In this document: in pieces, positions 43,963 through 53,747 of the stretch
Position numbering within the stretch: position 1 is the stretch's first letter
Layout: each line of letters begins with the position of its first letter
Source of the DNA: Deltaproteobacteria bacterium
GTDB taxonomy: Bacteria; Desulfobacterota; Desulfobulbia; Desulfobulbales; Desulfocapsaceae
NCBI GenBank assembly: GCA_002747825.1
Contig: PDQQ01000016.1
Span: 1 to 59,497, forward strand
Length of the DNA: 59,497 nucleotides
Direction of reading: 5' to 3'
The notes under the pieces: generated by a model
Database searches by the model: none
What the model was told of the DNA's origin: nothing
What the model saw: only the letters and a program-made list of their open reading frames with translations
Made by a program: the position numbers and the translations under genes

Positions 43963-45660
43963 TTAATCAAGAGAAAAACGTACCGGAACAATCACAAACA
44001 GATCATCGGAGAGAACCGCGGAAGTAACCTTCTGGTCAATGATTTTCTGAGCCGCGTTCATGGCCGCCCTATCCAGGGCCTTTCGACCACTGGATTTCAG
44101 TATCGAACAGGCCACAGCCATACCATTTTTCTTGAGCTGGATCTGAACCTTGACCAGCCCTCCATAGCCGGCCCGTCTCGCGGCTCTCGGATATCTTTTG
44201 TACTTGTCAATAGCAGCACCAACCTCACGTATTGCCAGGGAAATATCCTTTGGGGACGAAGGAGATGCTGCATCAACAGCCTGGACAGCAGAAGGGGGAA
44301 AAGTACGGCTGTCTTTTAAAGGTCCCTGGCTGTCGGTTTGAGAAATAAGATCGGCACTACTCTGCGACACATTCTCCGATAACGCGGCAGGTTCAGAGGC
44401 AAATTCAGGTCTGCCTTTCTGTTGGGATTCAGACCGCCCTTTACCTGCAGGAGAAGTTAACCTGACAACAGAACCTGTTTCCGCTTGGGCTCTGGAGAAC
44501 CTTGGCAACTCAATATTGAAAACCGGCGGAGGCTGAGCCTTCGGCTCTTTCTGAACAACAGACTGCGGCTCTGATCCCCTCTTAGCGGTTGTCGGAGCCT
44601 TTTTTTGAACAATAGATCCCGATCGAGAGGGAAGCTCCGAAACCGCAGGGGCTTCTGTCTCTACAAGAAGGGCCGTCTTAGATGCTCTCTGGGATATCGC
44701 CGGAGCTCCGGTCTTTGCAGGAGATGGCGGTTCAGATACCCTTTTGACTGCCCCGGGAGATTTCTTTCCAGCCTGCCTCTTTTGTTCAAGGGGCTCCCCG
44801 GAGGCGGTCAACTCTTTACCGCTTACTGGTAATTTATGCTCAGCCCCAGTCAGGGAACGACCAATCTTACCCGGGCCAGATGAAACCGCATTTTCCGATC
44901 CCTGCCCATCTTTTCTGCTGTTTACCGGGTTCCGAATATCTGTTTGCACCAAGGCTGCAACCTGATCGGTGGAAGACAGCTCTGCGTTCTCTTTATACTG
45001 CCGCCCCCACGGCGACATAAAAAAAGCTGTGCCGAACACAATAATCAATACAACCGTAACAAAAATCTTTTTGACAATCCCGTTCGAGAGAACAGATATA
45101 AGGTCTTCCGGTTTTGAAGGCGTCTCCCGGACCGGGAATTGCACAGGTCCTGCGATAGCGCTACTCTCTGACTCAAAAGCAGATGGGTCATCTGCACGCT
45201 CATTTTTTCCCACTCGACCAGACTCGCCCGCAGCACCTTCTTGAAAAAGGGGGGAGGAAAACAAAGAATCTTCATTGCGGACAGCAACCTGCCGATCCAC
45301 AGAACGATCCTGTTCGAGATCCGCCTGTTCATCGGCAATACGACAGCTTTCCAAAAGAAGAAATTCAAGCGATTTATCGATGTTCCGCTTGACAGAACGC
45401 TCCAGGGGCAGAACCTCGATCCTCGGCTCATGCCAGCCTAACATCTCATAAATCGCCTGCTCACCATATCTGCAAGACCTGTCCTCTTCTGCTGCCTTGC
45501 CTTTTTGCTTGCTTTGAGCATCAAAAGGCTGCCCATCGCACAAACAGAGCATGCCTATACGCATGCCTTTTTCCACAAGCACAGCGCAGGTCTTACGGTC
45601 AGCAGAGAGCATTTGCAGATACAGGCTAAGCTCTATACTGTTGCTATTCCTGCTCTTCAT
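43963..45660 (-). CDS. DUF4388-transmembrane-TonB hybrid protein
   Basis: A 565-residue protein with an unusual layout: a cytoplasmic DUF4388/PATAN-like domain (residues about 1-100), a transmembrane helix (KKIFVTVVLIIVFGTAFFM, about 198-217), a long Pro/Ser/Lys/Gln-rich periplasmic arm and a C-terminal TonB_C-like domain (YPRAARRAGYGGLVKVQIQLKKNG). Normal TonB has only a short cytoplasmic tail. No ExbB/ExbD genes are adjacent. DUF4388 is found in deltaproteobacterial signalling proteins, so the hybrid may link cytoplasmic signalling to an outer-membrane transporter. Confidence 0.8.
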   Translation of the reverse strand: MKSRNSNSIELSLYLQMLSADRKTCAVLVEKGMRIGMLCLCDGQPFDAQSKQKGKAAEEDRSCRYGEQAIYEMLGWHEPRIEVLPLERSVKRNIDKSLEFLLLESCRIADEQADLEQDRSVDRQVAVRNEDSLFSSPLFQEGAAGESGRVGKNERADDPSAFESESSAIAGPVQFPVRETPSKPEDLISVLSNGIVKKIFVTVVLIIVFGTAFFMSPWGRQYKENAELSSTDQVAALVQTDIRNPVNSRKDGQGSENAVSSGPGKIGRSLTGAEHKLPVSGKELTASGEPLEQKRQAGKKSPGAVKRVSEPPSPAKTGAPAISQRASKTALLVETEAPAVSELPSRSGSIVQKKAPTTAKRGSEPQSVVQKEPKAQPPPVFNIELPRFSRAQAETGSVVRLTSPAGKGRSESQQKGRPEFASEPAALSENVSQSSADLISQTDSQGPLKDSRTFPPSAVQAVDAASPSSPKDISLAIREVGAAIDKYKRYPRAARRAGYGGLVKVQIQLKKNGMAVACSILKSSGRKALDRAAMNAAQKIIDQKVTSAVLSDDLFVIVPVRFSLD

Positions 45661-46083
45661 AAGTACTCATTGCCACAAGGTTCTGCCTCAATTTTTCCTC
45701 GGGAAAACTGCCGATTATACAGCGGTATAATAGGAGATGAGAATATCCTCGGAATTTGTGTTATATGCCTGTTGTACATTTGCTCCTGCGCCTCGAACAA
45801 AAACGAAATATATGTGTATTCAACGCCCCACTACACAATGAGCAAAATCTGCAGGTGAAAACCACATAAAATCTTGCCCAGAAAGATAGGCGGAAAGACT
45901 CCAACCACTGGCGTGCAGGATTCTCAGAAATATTAAACTCTTATCGCTCCCCTTTCCCCAGGAAAAGAACAGCGGACAAAAGTTTTTTCATACACCTAAA
46001 ACGATCAGAACATACATCCGACAATTCTGTCAAGCAGGAACAGATCGTTGCCCAAGGGAGATCAACCTGTACACCTCTAGCCA
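45661..46083. other. Intergenic region, no gene seen
   Basis: About 420 nt between the TonB-like start and the structured repeat. The short open frames here are not convincing and no other signal stands out. Confidence 0.45.
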
Positions 46084-46196
46084 GGATTTCTCATCGGCAA
46101 AGTCTTTCGTAAGGCCAGGGCACAAGGCGTTTGCCTGTCGTGTACTGTACGGAATGCCTTGCAACGAAGGCCCACAGAAAAATCTCTGCCAGAAAT
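46084..46196 (+). repeat. Structured dispersed repeat, copy 2
   Basis: Shares a run of identities with 27676-27785 (for example ACAAGGCGTTTGC and GTCGTGTACT). Its arms also pair: GGCA (46096) with TGCC (46187), CAGGGCA (46116) with TGCCTTG (46155), and CGTGT (46139) with GTACG (46147) using two G-T pairs. A T-A pair in copy 1 is a C-G pair here (GGTA/TACC against GGCA/TGCC). It abuts the fbpC stop codon. Confidence 0.7.
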
Positions 46197-47237
46197 CTAC
46201 CCGCCGAAAAGACCGATAAGTTCGCCCTGCGGAGAATAGATACAGCCCTGCTCGACGGTCGGAGACACCCGCAGCCCCGGCTCCAGGAATTGACGACTGT
46301 GCACATCAAGCTGGCCCCCGCAATCCAGATCCAACTGCAGATGCTGCCACTCTCCCTGGAACTCACAGGAGCTGACAGTTGCGCAGGCATCCTCTTCGGA
46401 GAGCTGCAGATTATGCGGGCGGCACATAAAGGTATTTTCAGGATATTTAAGGGTTTCGTTCATGTTATCCAGCTCGCCAAAACACTCGAGCGCCTGTTCC
46501 ATCGGCAGAAAATTGGCATCTCCGACAAAAGAGGCGATGTTTCTGTTTGCCGGATTCCGGTATATGCCGTAGGAGTCGGCCTGCTGCTCAAAGCGTCCGG
46601 CAAACATCACCGCCACCGTATCCGCAAAGGCAAAGGCCTCGCTCTGGTCATGGGTCACCAGTATCGCCGTGACCTTTTGCCGTTTGAGGATCTTGCGGAC
46701 CTCGCGGCGCATGATATTGCGCAGTTTCAGATCCAGACTGGAAAAGGGTTCGTCAAGCAGCAACAGTCCGGGATTGGGGGCAAGGCTCCTTGCCAGGGCC
46801 ACCCGCTGCTGCTGTCCGCCGGAGAGCTGGTGTACCATACGACGGCCAACCTCCGGCAGCCCGACCAGCTCGAGCATGCTGGCCACAACCTGCCGCTTGC
46901 GGCTGCGTTCAATCGAAAAGCCGATATTGCCAGCAACTGAGAGATGCGGGAACAGCGCCATATCCTGAAAGACCATACCACAGTCGCGCTGCTCTGGCGG
47001 GACAAAGGCTCCGCCATCGACCCAGGGGGTTTTAGCGTAGATGATACTGCCGCTCTCCGGACGTGTCAGCCCGGCGATCATCTGCAGCAGGGTCGATTTT
47101 CCGCATCCGGATGGACCGAGAATGGCCATCAGCTCACCGGGAAAAAGCTCAAAGCTCACATCACTGACGACCGTGGAACCGGAGTATTCTTTCACCAAAC
47201 TGCGCACAGAAAGGAGTGGTTGTCGGCTGGTATTCAT
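46197..47237 (-). CDS. fbpC: Ferric iron ABC transporter ATPase FbpC
   Basis: A 346-residue ATPase of the Fbp/Sfu family: Walker A GPSGCGKST, Q-loop VFQDMALFPH, signature LSGGQQQR, Walker B LLLLDEPFSSLD and switch His in LVTHDQSEAF. The C-terminal roughly 130 residues form the TOBE-type regulatory domain usual in this family. It follows the permease gene by 12 nt and closes the fbpABC operon. It drives Fe(III) import from the periplasm. Confidence 0.95.
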   Translation of the reverse strand: MNTSRQPLLSVRSLVKEYSGSTVVSDVSFELFPGELMAILGPSGCGKSTLLQMIAGLTRPESGSIIYAKTPWVDGGAFVPPEQRDCGMVFQDMALFPHLSVAGNIGFSIERSRKRQVVASMLELVGLPEVGRRMVHQLSGGQQQRVALARSLAPNPGLLLLDEPFSSLDLKLRNIMRREVRKILKRQKVTAILVTHDQSEAFAFADTVAVMFAGRFEQQADSYGIYRNPANRNIASFVGDANFLPMEQALECFGELDNMNETLKYPENTFMCRPHNLQLSEEDACATVSSCEFQGEWQHLQLDLDCGGQLDVHSRQFLEPGLRVSPTVEQGCIYSPQGELIGLFGG

Positions 47238-47249
47238 ATCTTTTCCCCA

Positions 47250-48890
47250 CTAGGGTTTATGCCGCAAGGAACGAAGAAGCCCGGCATTGATGATAAAGAT
47301 CGGGATAATCCCCGCAGCCACTATCGCCACAGACCAGAGTGAGGCCTGTTTGTACATCTCTTCCGAGGCGTAAGAAAAGGCCCGGGTGGCAAGGGTACTA
47401 TAGTTAAAGGGTTGCAGCATCAGGGTAGCGGGCAGCTCCTTCATCACCTCGACCACCACCAGAAGCAGGGCAGTGAACATGCTGCTCCGCAGAAGGGGCA
47501 GATGAATTCGGCGAAGGATGCCCAGCGAACCGGTTTTCAGAAGCAGGGCGGCCTGATCAAAACGTGGGGAGATCCTGCCCAGTCCCGCTTCGATATTCCC
47601 AAAGGCCATGGCCAGAAAACGCACAACCATCGCAAAGATGACAATGCCAACGGTACCGCTCAGCAGATATCCGGGATTTGTCTGCCAGATCTTCTCGGTA
47701 AAGGCGATCAGCTGCCGGTCAAACCAGGCGAAAGGCACCAGCACACCAAGGGCCAGGACCGGTCCGGGCAGGGCATATCCGGTATTTGCTATACGTATCG
47801 AGGCCTTCAGCACCACAGACGGTACAAGACGCCGACCATAGGCAAGAACAAGGGCAACCATAAGGGCACATATCGCCGCCCCACCCCCCAAGACCAGCGA
47901 ATGTGTCGCATCCGAGAGAAAAGAGTCGGTGTCTATGGCGGAAAAACTGTCAACACACCAGTAGAGCTGGAGCGAAAAAGGCAGAAGAAACCCGAGAAAT
48001 AAAGGGATACAACACCAGATACAGGCAAGAATACCGGCATATCTGCCGAGCCTCCGACGCTGAAGGGGGCTGCCAACAGGCTGAATATAGCGCCTGCCGC
48101 CTCTGGAGATTCGCTCGAGCGTAATCAACAGCAGCATCACCGCCAGAAGCCCCGAGGCGAGTCTGGCGGCATCGGGGACGTTCGAGGCACCAAACCAGGT
48201 ATTATAGATACCCACGGTAAAGGTATTGACCGAGAAGAGCTGTACCAGTCCAAAATCCCCGACCGTCTCCATTACGGCAAGAAGCAGCCCGCTGACGATG
48301 GCCGGCCGGGCCAGAGGCAACACAATTCGGAAAAAGGATTGTCTCGGGGTCAGATTCAAGGTCTGCCCAACCTCCAGCCAGCGCCCGGCATGTTCACCAA
48401 AGGCGGTCCGTGCCATCAAAAAGAGATACGGGTAGAGGACCAGCGACAGGAGAAAAACAGCCCCGCCCAATGAAGTTATTGGTGGGAACCAATACTCCTG
48501 CACCGAACTCCAACCAAACCAGCCGCGCAGTGTCGACTGAATCGGCCCGGCAAAATCAAGCAGTTCAATATAGACAATGGCGATAAGATAGGCCGGCATC
48601 GCCATCGGCAACATCAACAGATGATTCAGCAACCGGCAGCCGGGAAAATCACAGACAGTAACCAGCCAGGCGGTGGTTGTCCCGAAAAGCAGTACTCCAA
48701 AACCGACACCACAGACGAGCTGCAAGGTGGTCAGCATATACCCCGGAAGCACCGTCTGCCACAGACGCAGTATCGTTCCCTCCTCTCCCGGCCAAAAGGC
48801 AAGAGCCAAAACAGCGAACAGGGGCATCGAAGCAACACAGGCCGTGGCAAGAGCAAAAATCGTCCACGGCTGGCAAAATCGTTGTTTCAC
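47250..48890 (-). CDS. fbpB: Ferric iron ABC transporter permease FbpB
   Basis: A 546-residue permease with twelve membrane segments in two homologous halves, the fused form typical of FbpB/SfuB. Each half has an EAA-type loop facing the ATPase (EVGQTLNLTPRQSFFRIVLPLARPAI and DQAALLLKTGSLGILRRIHLPLLR). It lies between the binding protein and the ATPase genes. Confidence 0.95.
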   Translation of the reverse strand: MKQRFCQPWTIFALATACVASMPLFAVLALAFWPGEEGTILRLWQTVLPGYMLTTLQLVCGVGFGVLLFGTTTAWLVTVCDFPGCRLLNHLLMLPMAMPAYLIAIVYIELLDFAGPIQSTLRGWFGWSSVQEYWFPPITSLGGAVFLLSLVLYPYLFLMARTAFGEHAGRWLEVGQTLNLTPRQSFFRIVLPLARPAIVSGLLLAVMETVGDFGLVQLFSVNTFTVGIYNTWFGASNVPDAARLASGLLAVMLLLITLERISRGGRRYIQPVGSPLQRRRLGRYAGILACIWCCIPLFLGFLLPFSLQLYWCVDSFSAIDTDSFLSDATHSLVLGGGAAICALMVALVLAYGRRLVPSVVLKASIRIANTGYALPGPVLALGVLVPFAWFDRQLIAFTEKIWQTNPGYLLSGTVGIVIFAMVVRFLAMAFGNIEAGLGRISPRFDQAALLLKTGSLGILRRIHLPLLRSSMFTALLLVVVEVMKELPATLMLQPFNYSTLATRAFSYASEEMYKQASLWSVAIVAAGIIPIFIINAGLLRSLRHKP

Positions 48891-48987
48891 GAACCTAGTG
48901 TATAAGAGAAGTTGGAAAGAGAAAAATGTCCGGACAGATCCCGCCGTCCGGCAAACTACCCAGGACAGCGGGAGAGAAAAGGTTTTT

Positions 48988-50025
48988 TTATTCGTCGAAC
49001 TTCACTTCGTCAAGCAGTTGCAGGGCATCCTTTCTGTGCGCCGCAATCTTCGACATTGGCAGGGTGTCGGCCTTGAAAACACCCTTCTCGATCCCCTCCT
49101 GGCCTGAACCAAAAGACTTGACAATACCGGAGAGAACGATACCCTTTTTCAGGGGATACTCGTGATTGACCTGAGAGTACATGGTCTGCGCCAGATCACC
49201 GGAGAGGAACTCGAGCAGTTTCAACGCATTTTCCTTGTTTTTTGCGGCCTTGGTGATACCGCCACCGGTGATATTAACATGGGTGCCGGAACCCTCTTGA
49301 TCGGGGAAAAAGATGCCAACAGCGGCAGCCCAGTCTCTCTGATCGGGGTTTTCGAGCATCTTGCCCATGTAGTAGGTGTTGCCAATGGCAAGATCACATT
49401 CGCCGGCAGATACCGCACGGATCTGCGCCCTGTCGTTGCCCTGGGGCTTACGGGCGAGATTGCTCTTGACCCCTTCAAGCCAGGCCTTTGCCTTCTCTTT
49501 GCCATGCTCAGCGATCATCGCGCTCACCAGGGCGACGTTGTAGTTATGATAACCGGAACGGATACAGATCTTCTTTGCGTATTTTTTATCGGCAAGGCTG
49601 AGATAGGTAGTAAGCGTCTTCGGATCAACCCTCTCCTTGGAGTAATAAAAGACCCTGGCGCGCATGGTCAGACCGGTCCACAGATGGTCGGCATCCCGCC
49701 ACGGGGCAGGGATATTTTCGTCGATAACCGAGGAGCTGTAAGGTTGCAGGAGACCCGCATCGGTTATTGCCGAGAGATTGGCAATATCCTTCGTCAGGAT
49801 CAGATCGGCCTCGCCGGGACGGGCCTTGAGACGCTCGAGCATACCTTTTTTCAGATAAGCCACGTTGACTTTGATACCGGTCTCACGTTCAAAAACATCG
49901 AGAAAAGGTCGCAGCAGAAACTCCTGACGGGTCGAGAGCAGATTGACCTCTCCATCCGCAAAACCGAAAAGAGGCGTCAGCGCAACCGTGAAAAAAGACA
50001 AAAAGGCAACAACTATCGTTTTCAT
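48988..50025 (-). CDS. fbpA: Ferric iron ABC transporter binding protein FbpA
   Basis: A 345-residue precursor. The signal peptide is MKTIVVAFLSFFTVALTPLFGFA; the mature protein is a class II binding protein of the FutA/Fbp type with tyrosine iron ligands expected in GNTYYMG and near FYYSKE. The ATG at 50025 has AGGAG 6 nt upstream and precedes the signal directly; an upstream Met at 50067 lacks such support. It is the first gene of the operon fbpABC. No Fur box is obvious, so control by a DtxR-like regulator is possible. Confidence 0.95.
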   Translation of the reverse strand: MKTIVVAFLSFFTVALTPLFGFADGEVNLLSTRQEFLLRPFLDVFERETGIKVNVAYLKKGMLERLKARPGEADLILTKDIANLSAITDAGLLQPYSSSVIDENIPAPWRDADHLWTGLTMRARVFYYSKERVDPKTLTTYLSLADKKYAKKICIRSGYHNYNVALVSAMIAEHGKEKAKAWLEGVKSNLARKPQGNDRAQIRAVSAGECDLAIGNTYYMGKMLENPDQRDWAAAVGIFFPDQEGSGTHVNITGGGITKAAKNKENALKLLEFLSGDLAQTMYSQVNHEYPLKKGIVLSGIVKSFGSGQEGIEKGVFKADTLPMSKIAAHRKDALQLLDEVKFDE

Positions 50026-50314
50026 AGCAAACTCCTGTTTGATAAAAAAATATTTTCTTAAGACCACCCAACAACATTAGGCGAAATAAATATTGCTTTT
50101 TTTCCAGCTCTTGTCAAGCTATGAACAGGGATAGATATTTTTTTTGTTGGCGGTTGAAAGATGGTGCTCCAAGAACATATCAGGCTTGCTTTCTCTGCCA
50201 TCCGCCTTATGGTTGCTCAAAGAATAACCAAACCCTTAAATACCCGAAAGACACTGCACCAGAGACCGCTGAGCAAGGAAACGATCGGTTATACACAACC
50301 AACGGAGAACGTCT

Positions 50315-51295
50315 ATGTGGAAATATCTCATCACAATCAATAAGAATCTGGTCTATGCCATACCGGCCCTGATGGCAGCCGGGCTTGTCTTTGGCAATCT
50401 GGTCAGCAATTCGCTGGTCTCTTCACTGAAACAGCTGATCGTACCGATGACCTTTCTTATGGTCTACCCGATGATGGTTACCCTGAATATCAACCATCTT
50501 CTCAAAGGCCTGAAGTTGCCGCTGCAGGCGAGTGCCCTTGCCCTCAACTTTCTCATTATCCCGTTTATCGCTTACGTTATAGGACGTTTTTTCTTCGCCA
50601 GTCAGCCCTATATGGCACTGGGAATCCTGCTTGCCGCCCTGCTCCCCACCAGTGGTATGACAATCTCCTGGACAGGCTTTGCCAAGGGGAACATGGGTGC
50701 TGCGATCAATATGACGGTCATTGGCCTTACCACCGGTTCCCTGGCAACACCGTTTTACGTCAGTGCCCTCTACGGAGCAGAGATGGAGGTGAACATTGCC
50801 GCCGTAATCAAACAGATTGTACTCATTGTCTTTCTGCCGATGCTCATTGGCTTTATGACCCGACAGCTTCTCTTGAAAAAATACAGCCAGGAAGACTTTA
50901 AAAAGCGTATTGCTCCGCGCTTTCCAGCCCTTTCCACCGTCGGTGTTCTGGGTATCGTCTTTGTCGCCATGACACTCAAGGCCAAAACAATAACCTCAGA
51001 ACCAACGCAGTTACTGATCATCTTTCTGCCCCTCATCATTCTCTATCTGATCAACTTTTCTCTCTCCACTCTGGCCGGGAAACTGTTTTTCAGCAGGGGG
51101 GATGCGATAGCCCTGGTCTACGGTACAGTTATGCGTAATCTCTCGATCGCCATGGCTATTGCGATAAATGCCTTCGGCGATGCGGGAACCGATGCAGCCC
51201 TGGTCATCGCGCTGGCCTATATTATCCAGGTGCAGTCGGCCGCCTGGTATGTGCGTTTCACCGATAGAATATTTGGCCCTCCAACAAAAAGCTAA
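50315..51295 (+). CDS. Bile acid:sodium symporter (BASS)-family transporter
   Basis: A 326-residue membrane protein with about ten helices of the BASS/Acr3 superfamily. LLPTSGMTISWTGFAKGNMGAAINM and the second-half YGTVMRNLSIAMAIAINAFG are its hallmarks. The Cys that defines arsenite exporters of the Acr3 type is Thr here, so a BASS-type organic-anion transporter is the better call. It is followed by the J-domain gene 14 nt later, perhaps in one operon. Confidence 0.85.
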   Translation: MWKYLITINKNLVYAIPALMAAGLVFGNLVSNSLVSSLKQLIVPMTFLMVYPMMVTLNINHLLKGLKLPLQASALALNFLIIPFIAYVIGRFFFASQPYMALGILLAALLPTSGMTISWTGFAKGNMGAAINMTVIGLTTGSLATPFYVSALYGAEMEVNIAAVIKQIVLIVFLPMLIGFMTRQLLLKKYSQEDFKKRIAPRFPALSTVGVLGIVFVAMTLKAKTITSEPTQLLIIFLPLIILYLINFSLSTLAGKLFFSRGDAIALVYGTVMRNLSIAMAIAINAFGDAGTDAALVIALAYIIQVQSAAWYVRFTDRIFGPPTKS

Positions 51296-51309
51296 GGCAA
51301 CAGACAACA

Positions 51310-52314
51310 ATGTATCTGGCAACAGAGCAGCAACGAGGTGTAACACGCTACCGTATCAGGATCTCTGTTCAAACCGACAAGGATCTGTACGCCAGTCAGA
51401 CAGTCTTCGATCTCGGGCCTGATCCCTGCCGTTTTTTCAACATTGTCGCAGAGCATTGCGTCATTTTTGACGACGCCCTGCTCTCTGCGCTGCAGGATGC
51501 CGAAATACGGCGCCCCGCAGACGAACTGGAAAAACTGCTCTTTGCCTTTTTCCCGCAGGACGTCCAGCAACGGCTGCTGCTGTTCCGGGACAGGGGTATA
51601 AAGTACAAGGGGCCGCTGAGCCCGGAAGAAAAAGAGCAGATTCAACGGCAGGTGCACATCGTCGACAAAAGAAGGCTCTACTATCTCCGCTATGGGGCGG
51701 TGGACCAGAGCCGGCTGTACAGGCTCAATGAAAAATGCTGCCGCCCTCTTATCGGGCAAAGCCGTGATGAAAGAGAATACTACTTCAGAGAACAAGAAAA
51801 GGTACTCGAGCCTGGGATGTATCTCCAGTATGTCTACGCCATTTTCAATCTTTGCAGACATTTTCAACAGTCTTTCGCCTCCTGGCTGCCCGAGGCCCTT
51901 CCCAGGGATGAAATCGGCAGACATCTTAAGGAGGCCCTGCGTCTGCTCCAGCTCGACACATCTTTCTGGCAGGCAGAAAAGGCAGGAGAGCAACTCCACC
52001 CCCATCTTCAACACTATCTGTGGATGCTGCGTAATTTTGTGCCCCGAACGGCCTCTTTTCAACAACGATTTGCCGAGGATTTTATCGCGGGCAGAAGACA
52101 GTTCAAATGGCCGGAACGAAAGACACCGACGGCCAGCCCTGAAAAATTCAAGGAGATCTGGGGCGTTTCCCGGGAGCAGCTCCAGGCAATGAGTCAACGA
52201 GAGCTGACACGTCTGTACCGGAAAAAGGCCCTCGAACTACACCCGGACAAGGGTGGAGATGCCGAGCTTTTTATTGTCATGAGAGAAATATACACTGCAC
52301 TTTCAAAAAAATAG
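51310..52314 (+). CDS. Large protein with C-terminal J domain
   Basis: A 334-residue cytosolic protein. The first roughly 260 residues are a novel-looking, charged helical region I do not recognise. The last roughly 65 residues form a J domain with the HPD motif (LELHPDKGGDAE) that stimulates the ATPase of DnaK. The C-terminal position of the J domain is unusual because most J proteins have it at the N-terminus. It probably directs DnaK to a specific client. Start lacks a clear ribosome site; the upstream gene ends 14 nt before. Confidence 0.85.
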   Translation: MYLATEQQRGVTRYRIRISVQTDKDLYASQTVFDLGPDPCRFFNIVAEHCVIFDDALLSALQDAEIRRPADELEKLLFAFFPQDVQQRLLLFRDRGIKYKGPLSPEEKEQIQRQVHIVDKRRLYYLRYGAVDQSRLYRLNEKCCRPLIGQSRDEREYYFREQEKVLEPGMYLQYVYAIFNLCRHFQQSFASWLPEALPRDEIGRHLKEALRLLQLDTSFWQAEKAGEQLHPHLQHYLWMLRNFVPRTASFQQRFAEDFIAGRRQFKWPERKTPTASPEKFKEIWGVSREQLQAMSQRELTRLYRKKALELHPDKGGDAELFIVMREIYTALSKK

Positions 52315-52387
52315 CAGTACAGTAGGCACTGACTGCATGCATATGCCCCGAAGCGATTTGCAAAAACACCAAAAAAACGAGAACACC

Positions 52388-52558
52388 ATGAAACCAGAAC
52401 AAGAGATCATCCCGGAGCAGCAGGAAGAACTGGAAGAAGGAGAAAAGATAGAGCAGGACTTCACCCGAATGGAAGCCCTCTATAGATCCCGTTGCATCCA
52501 GGCACCTGTTGGCATGAATGTACAGGTCCGGGAGATCGAAAAGGACGGGCAGGAGTAA
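52388..52558 (+). CDS. Small acidic protein of unknown function
   Basis: A 56-residue acidic protein (EQEIIPEQQEELEEGEKIEQ), without membrane segments, that begins at 52388 after a short gap. It may be part of the J-domain transcript. No family is recognised. Confidence 0.45.
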   Translation: MKPEQEIIPEQQEELEEGEKIEQDFTRMEALYRSRCIQAPVGMNVQVREIEKDGQE

Positions 52559-52613
52559 AACAAAGGTTCCTGAACGGTTCTGCGGCCAGATGGCTGTATC
52601 CGATCGTTTTCAC

Positions 52614-53471
52614 TCAGGGTTCACGGGCAGAAGATTCCCCCAGTTTCCATATCAGCATTGAGCCGATGACATAGTTATCCGTTGTGCGCGCAAGAGGGCT
52701 GTCTGCAAAGACAGCACCGCTTGTGTTCAGCCACTTGCCATACAGTGCCACCTGCAACTTTGCCGTGATCTCCTTGAGGACACTGCCCGAGAGCTGCCAG
52801 CCACCGTAACCGCCGCCCGCCTGATAGCTTTGTCGAAAGGGCGTGGCTTCGTGGCTGTCAACCTCGTAGTAGAAGCTGTGAAATCTGCTGTCGCCAAACA
52901 GAGGTCCAGTACTCAGATGGTAGCGGATCTTCTGTTCACTGAAAAGGGAAGAGTTCTTATAGACCAGGGTACAGTCTGCGCTTATCCCCTGCCCGGCAAT
53001 ATCCAGACCATCTTCAAGACCCACCGACAAAACACCCCGAACCGCCGATTCTACATAGAGGGTATCATTTTCCCCATCCTGATAAAAAAAATAACGAACC
53101 GCCGGACCTATCTCCACAGTACCATCCCTTCTCGATAGACCCCGGCGGGCACTATTTTCGTTGGGAACGGGCGGAGTACCAAAAAGAGACAGTGCTGACT
53201 GGATATTCCGATAACGGAAAAAAATACCACGGACCCCTTCACGATTGGCCTGCAGCCTTTTGCCCCGATAGACAAAATAGGGAACGGGCAGCACGTAGGT
53301 GGAATATTCGTCTGAGCCTCGATAGTGAGGAAAACGTGCCCCCAGGGCGGCCAGCCCATACTCATACAGCGGGAGTTTGTCAGCCTTTGCCCCGGGCAAA
53401 TGAGGGAAAAGACATGCCATCAGAGCATACATAACGACCAACAAAACACGGTTGAAGAAGATTGCTTTCAT
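52614..53471 (-). CDS. MipA/OmpV-family outer-membrane protein
   Basis: A 285-residue precursor with a signal peptide (VLLVVMYALMACLFPHLPGAKA). YEYGLAALGARFPHYRGSDEYSTYVLPVPYFVYRGKRLQA is the hallmark N-terminal strand of MipA/OmpV. It is a twelve-strand-type barrel; some members scaffold murein synthases. Unlike classical OmpV it ends without a terminal aromatic residue. It is convergent with the small acidic gene. Confidence 0.88.
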   Translation of the reverse strand: MKAIFFNRVLLVVMYALMACLFPHLPGAKADKLPLYEYGLAALGARFPHYRGSDEYSTYVLPVPYFVYRGKRLQANREGVRGIFFRYRNIQSALSLFGTPPVPNENSARRGLSRRDGTVEIGPAVRYFFYQDGENDTLYVESAVRGVLSVGLEDGLDIAGQGISADCTLVYKNSSLFSEQKIRYHLSTGPLFGDSRFHSFYYEVDSHEATPFRQSYQAGGGYGGWQLSGSVLKEITAKLQVALYGKWLNTSGAVFADSPLARTTDNYVIGSMLIWKLGESSAREP

Positions 53472-53747
53472 CGCTCCTAGTTACCACAGGCTGCCTGTTT
53501 TTCTCAAGAGTGAAGGTGAATATACATACAATCAATTGCTGCAATCACCTTTACCGGCATATTCAAAATCCGAGAAAAGACAATAAAAAGCCGAGATATT
53601 CACGGTCAAAACAGAATAAAATATTCAGGCGTTCCAAATATTTCTTCTCCTTCAGCTGTAATACTTTGGCATTTCTGATTTTTGTATTATAATGTAGACG
53701 GTATGTAAGCAAAAAACGAAATTGCTTTACATTTATCAGGAACGCAG

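Noticed and set aside
50121..50372. 83-codon frame with several Cys and Trp upstream of the BASS gene
   Set aside because: It overlaps the BASS start, lacks a ribosome site and has irregular composition; a decayed gene is possible but cannot be supported.
50315..51295. Acr3 arsenite exporter
   Set aside because: The defining Cys of the Acr3 motif is replaced by Thr and no ars genes are nearby.
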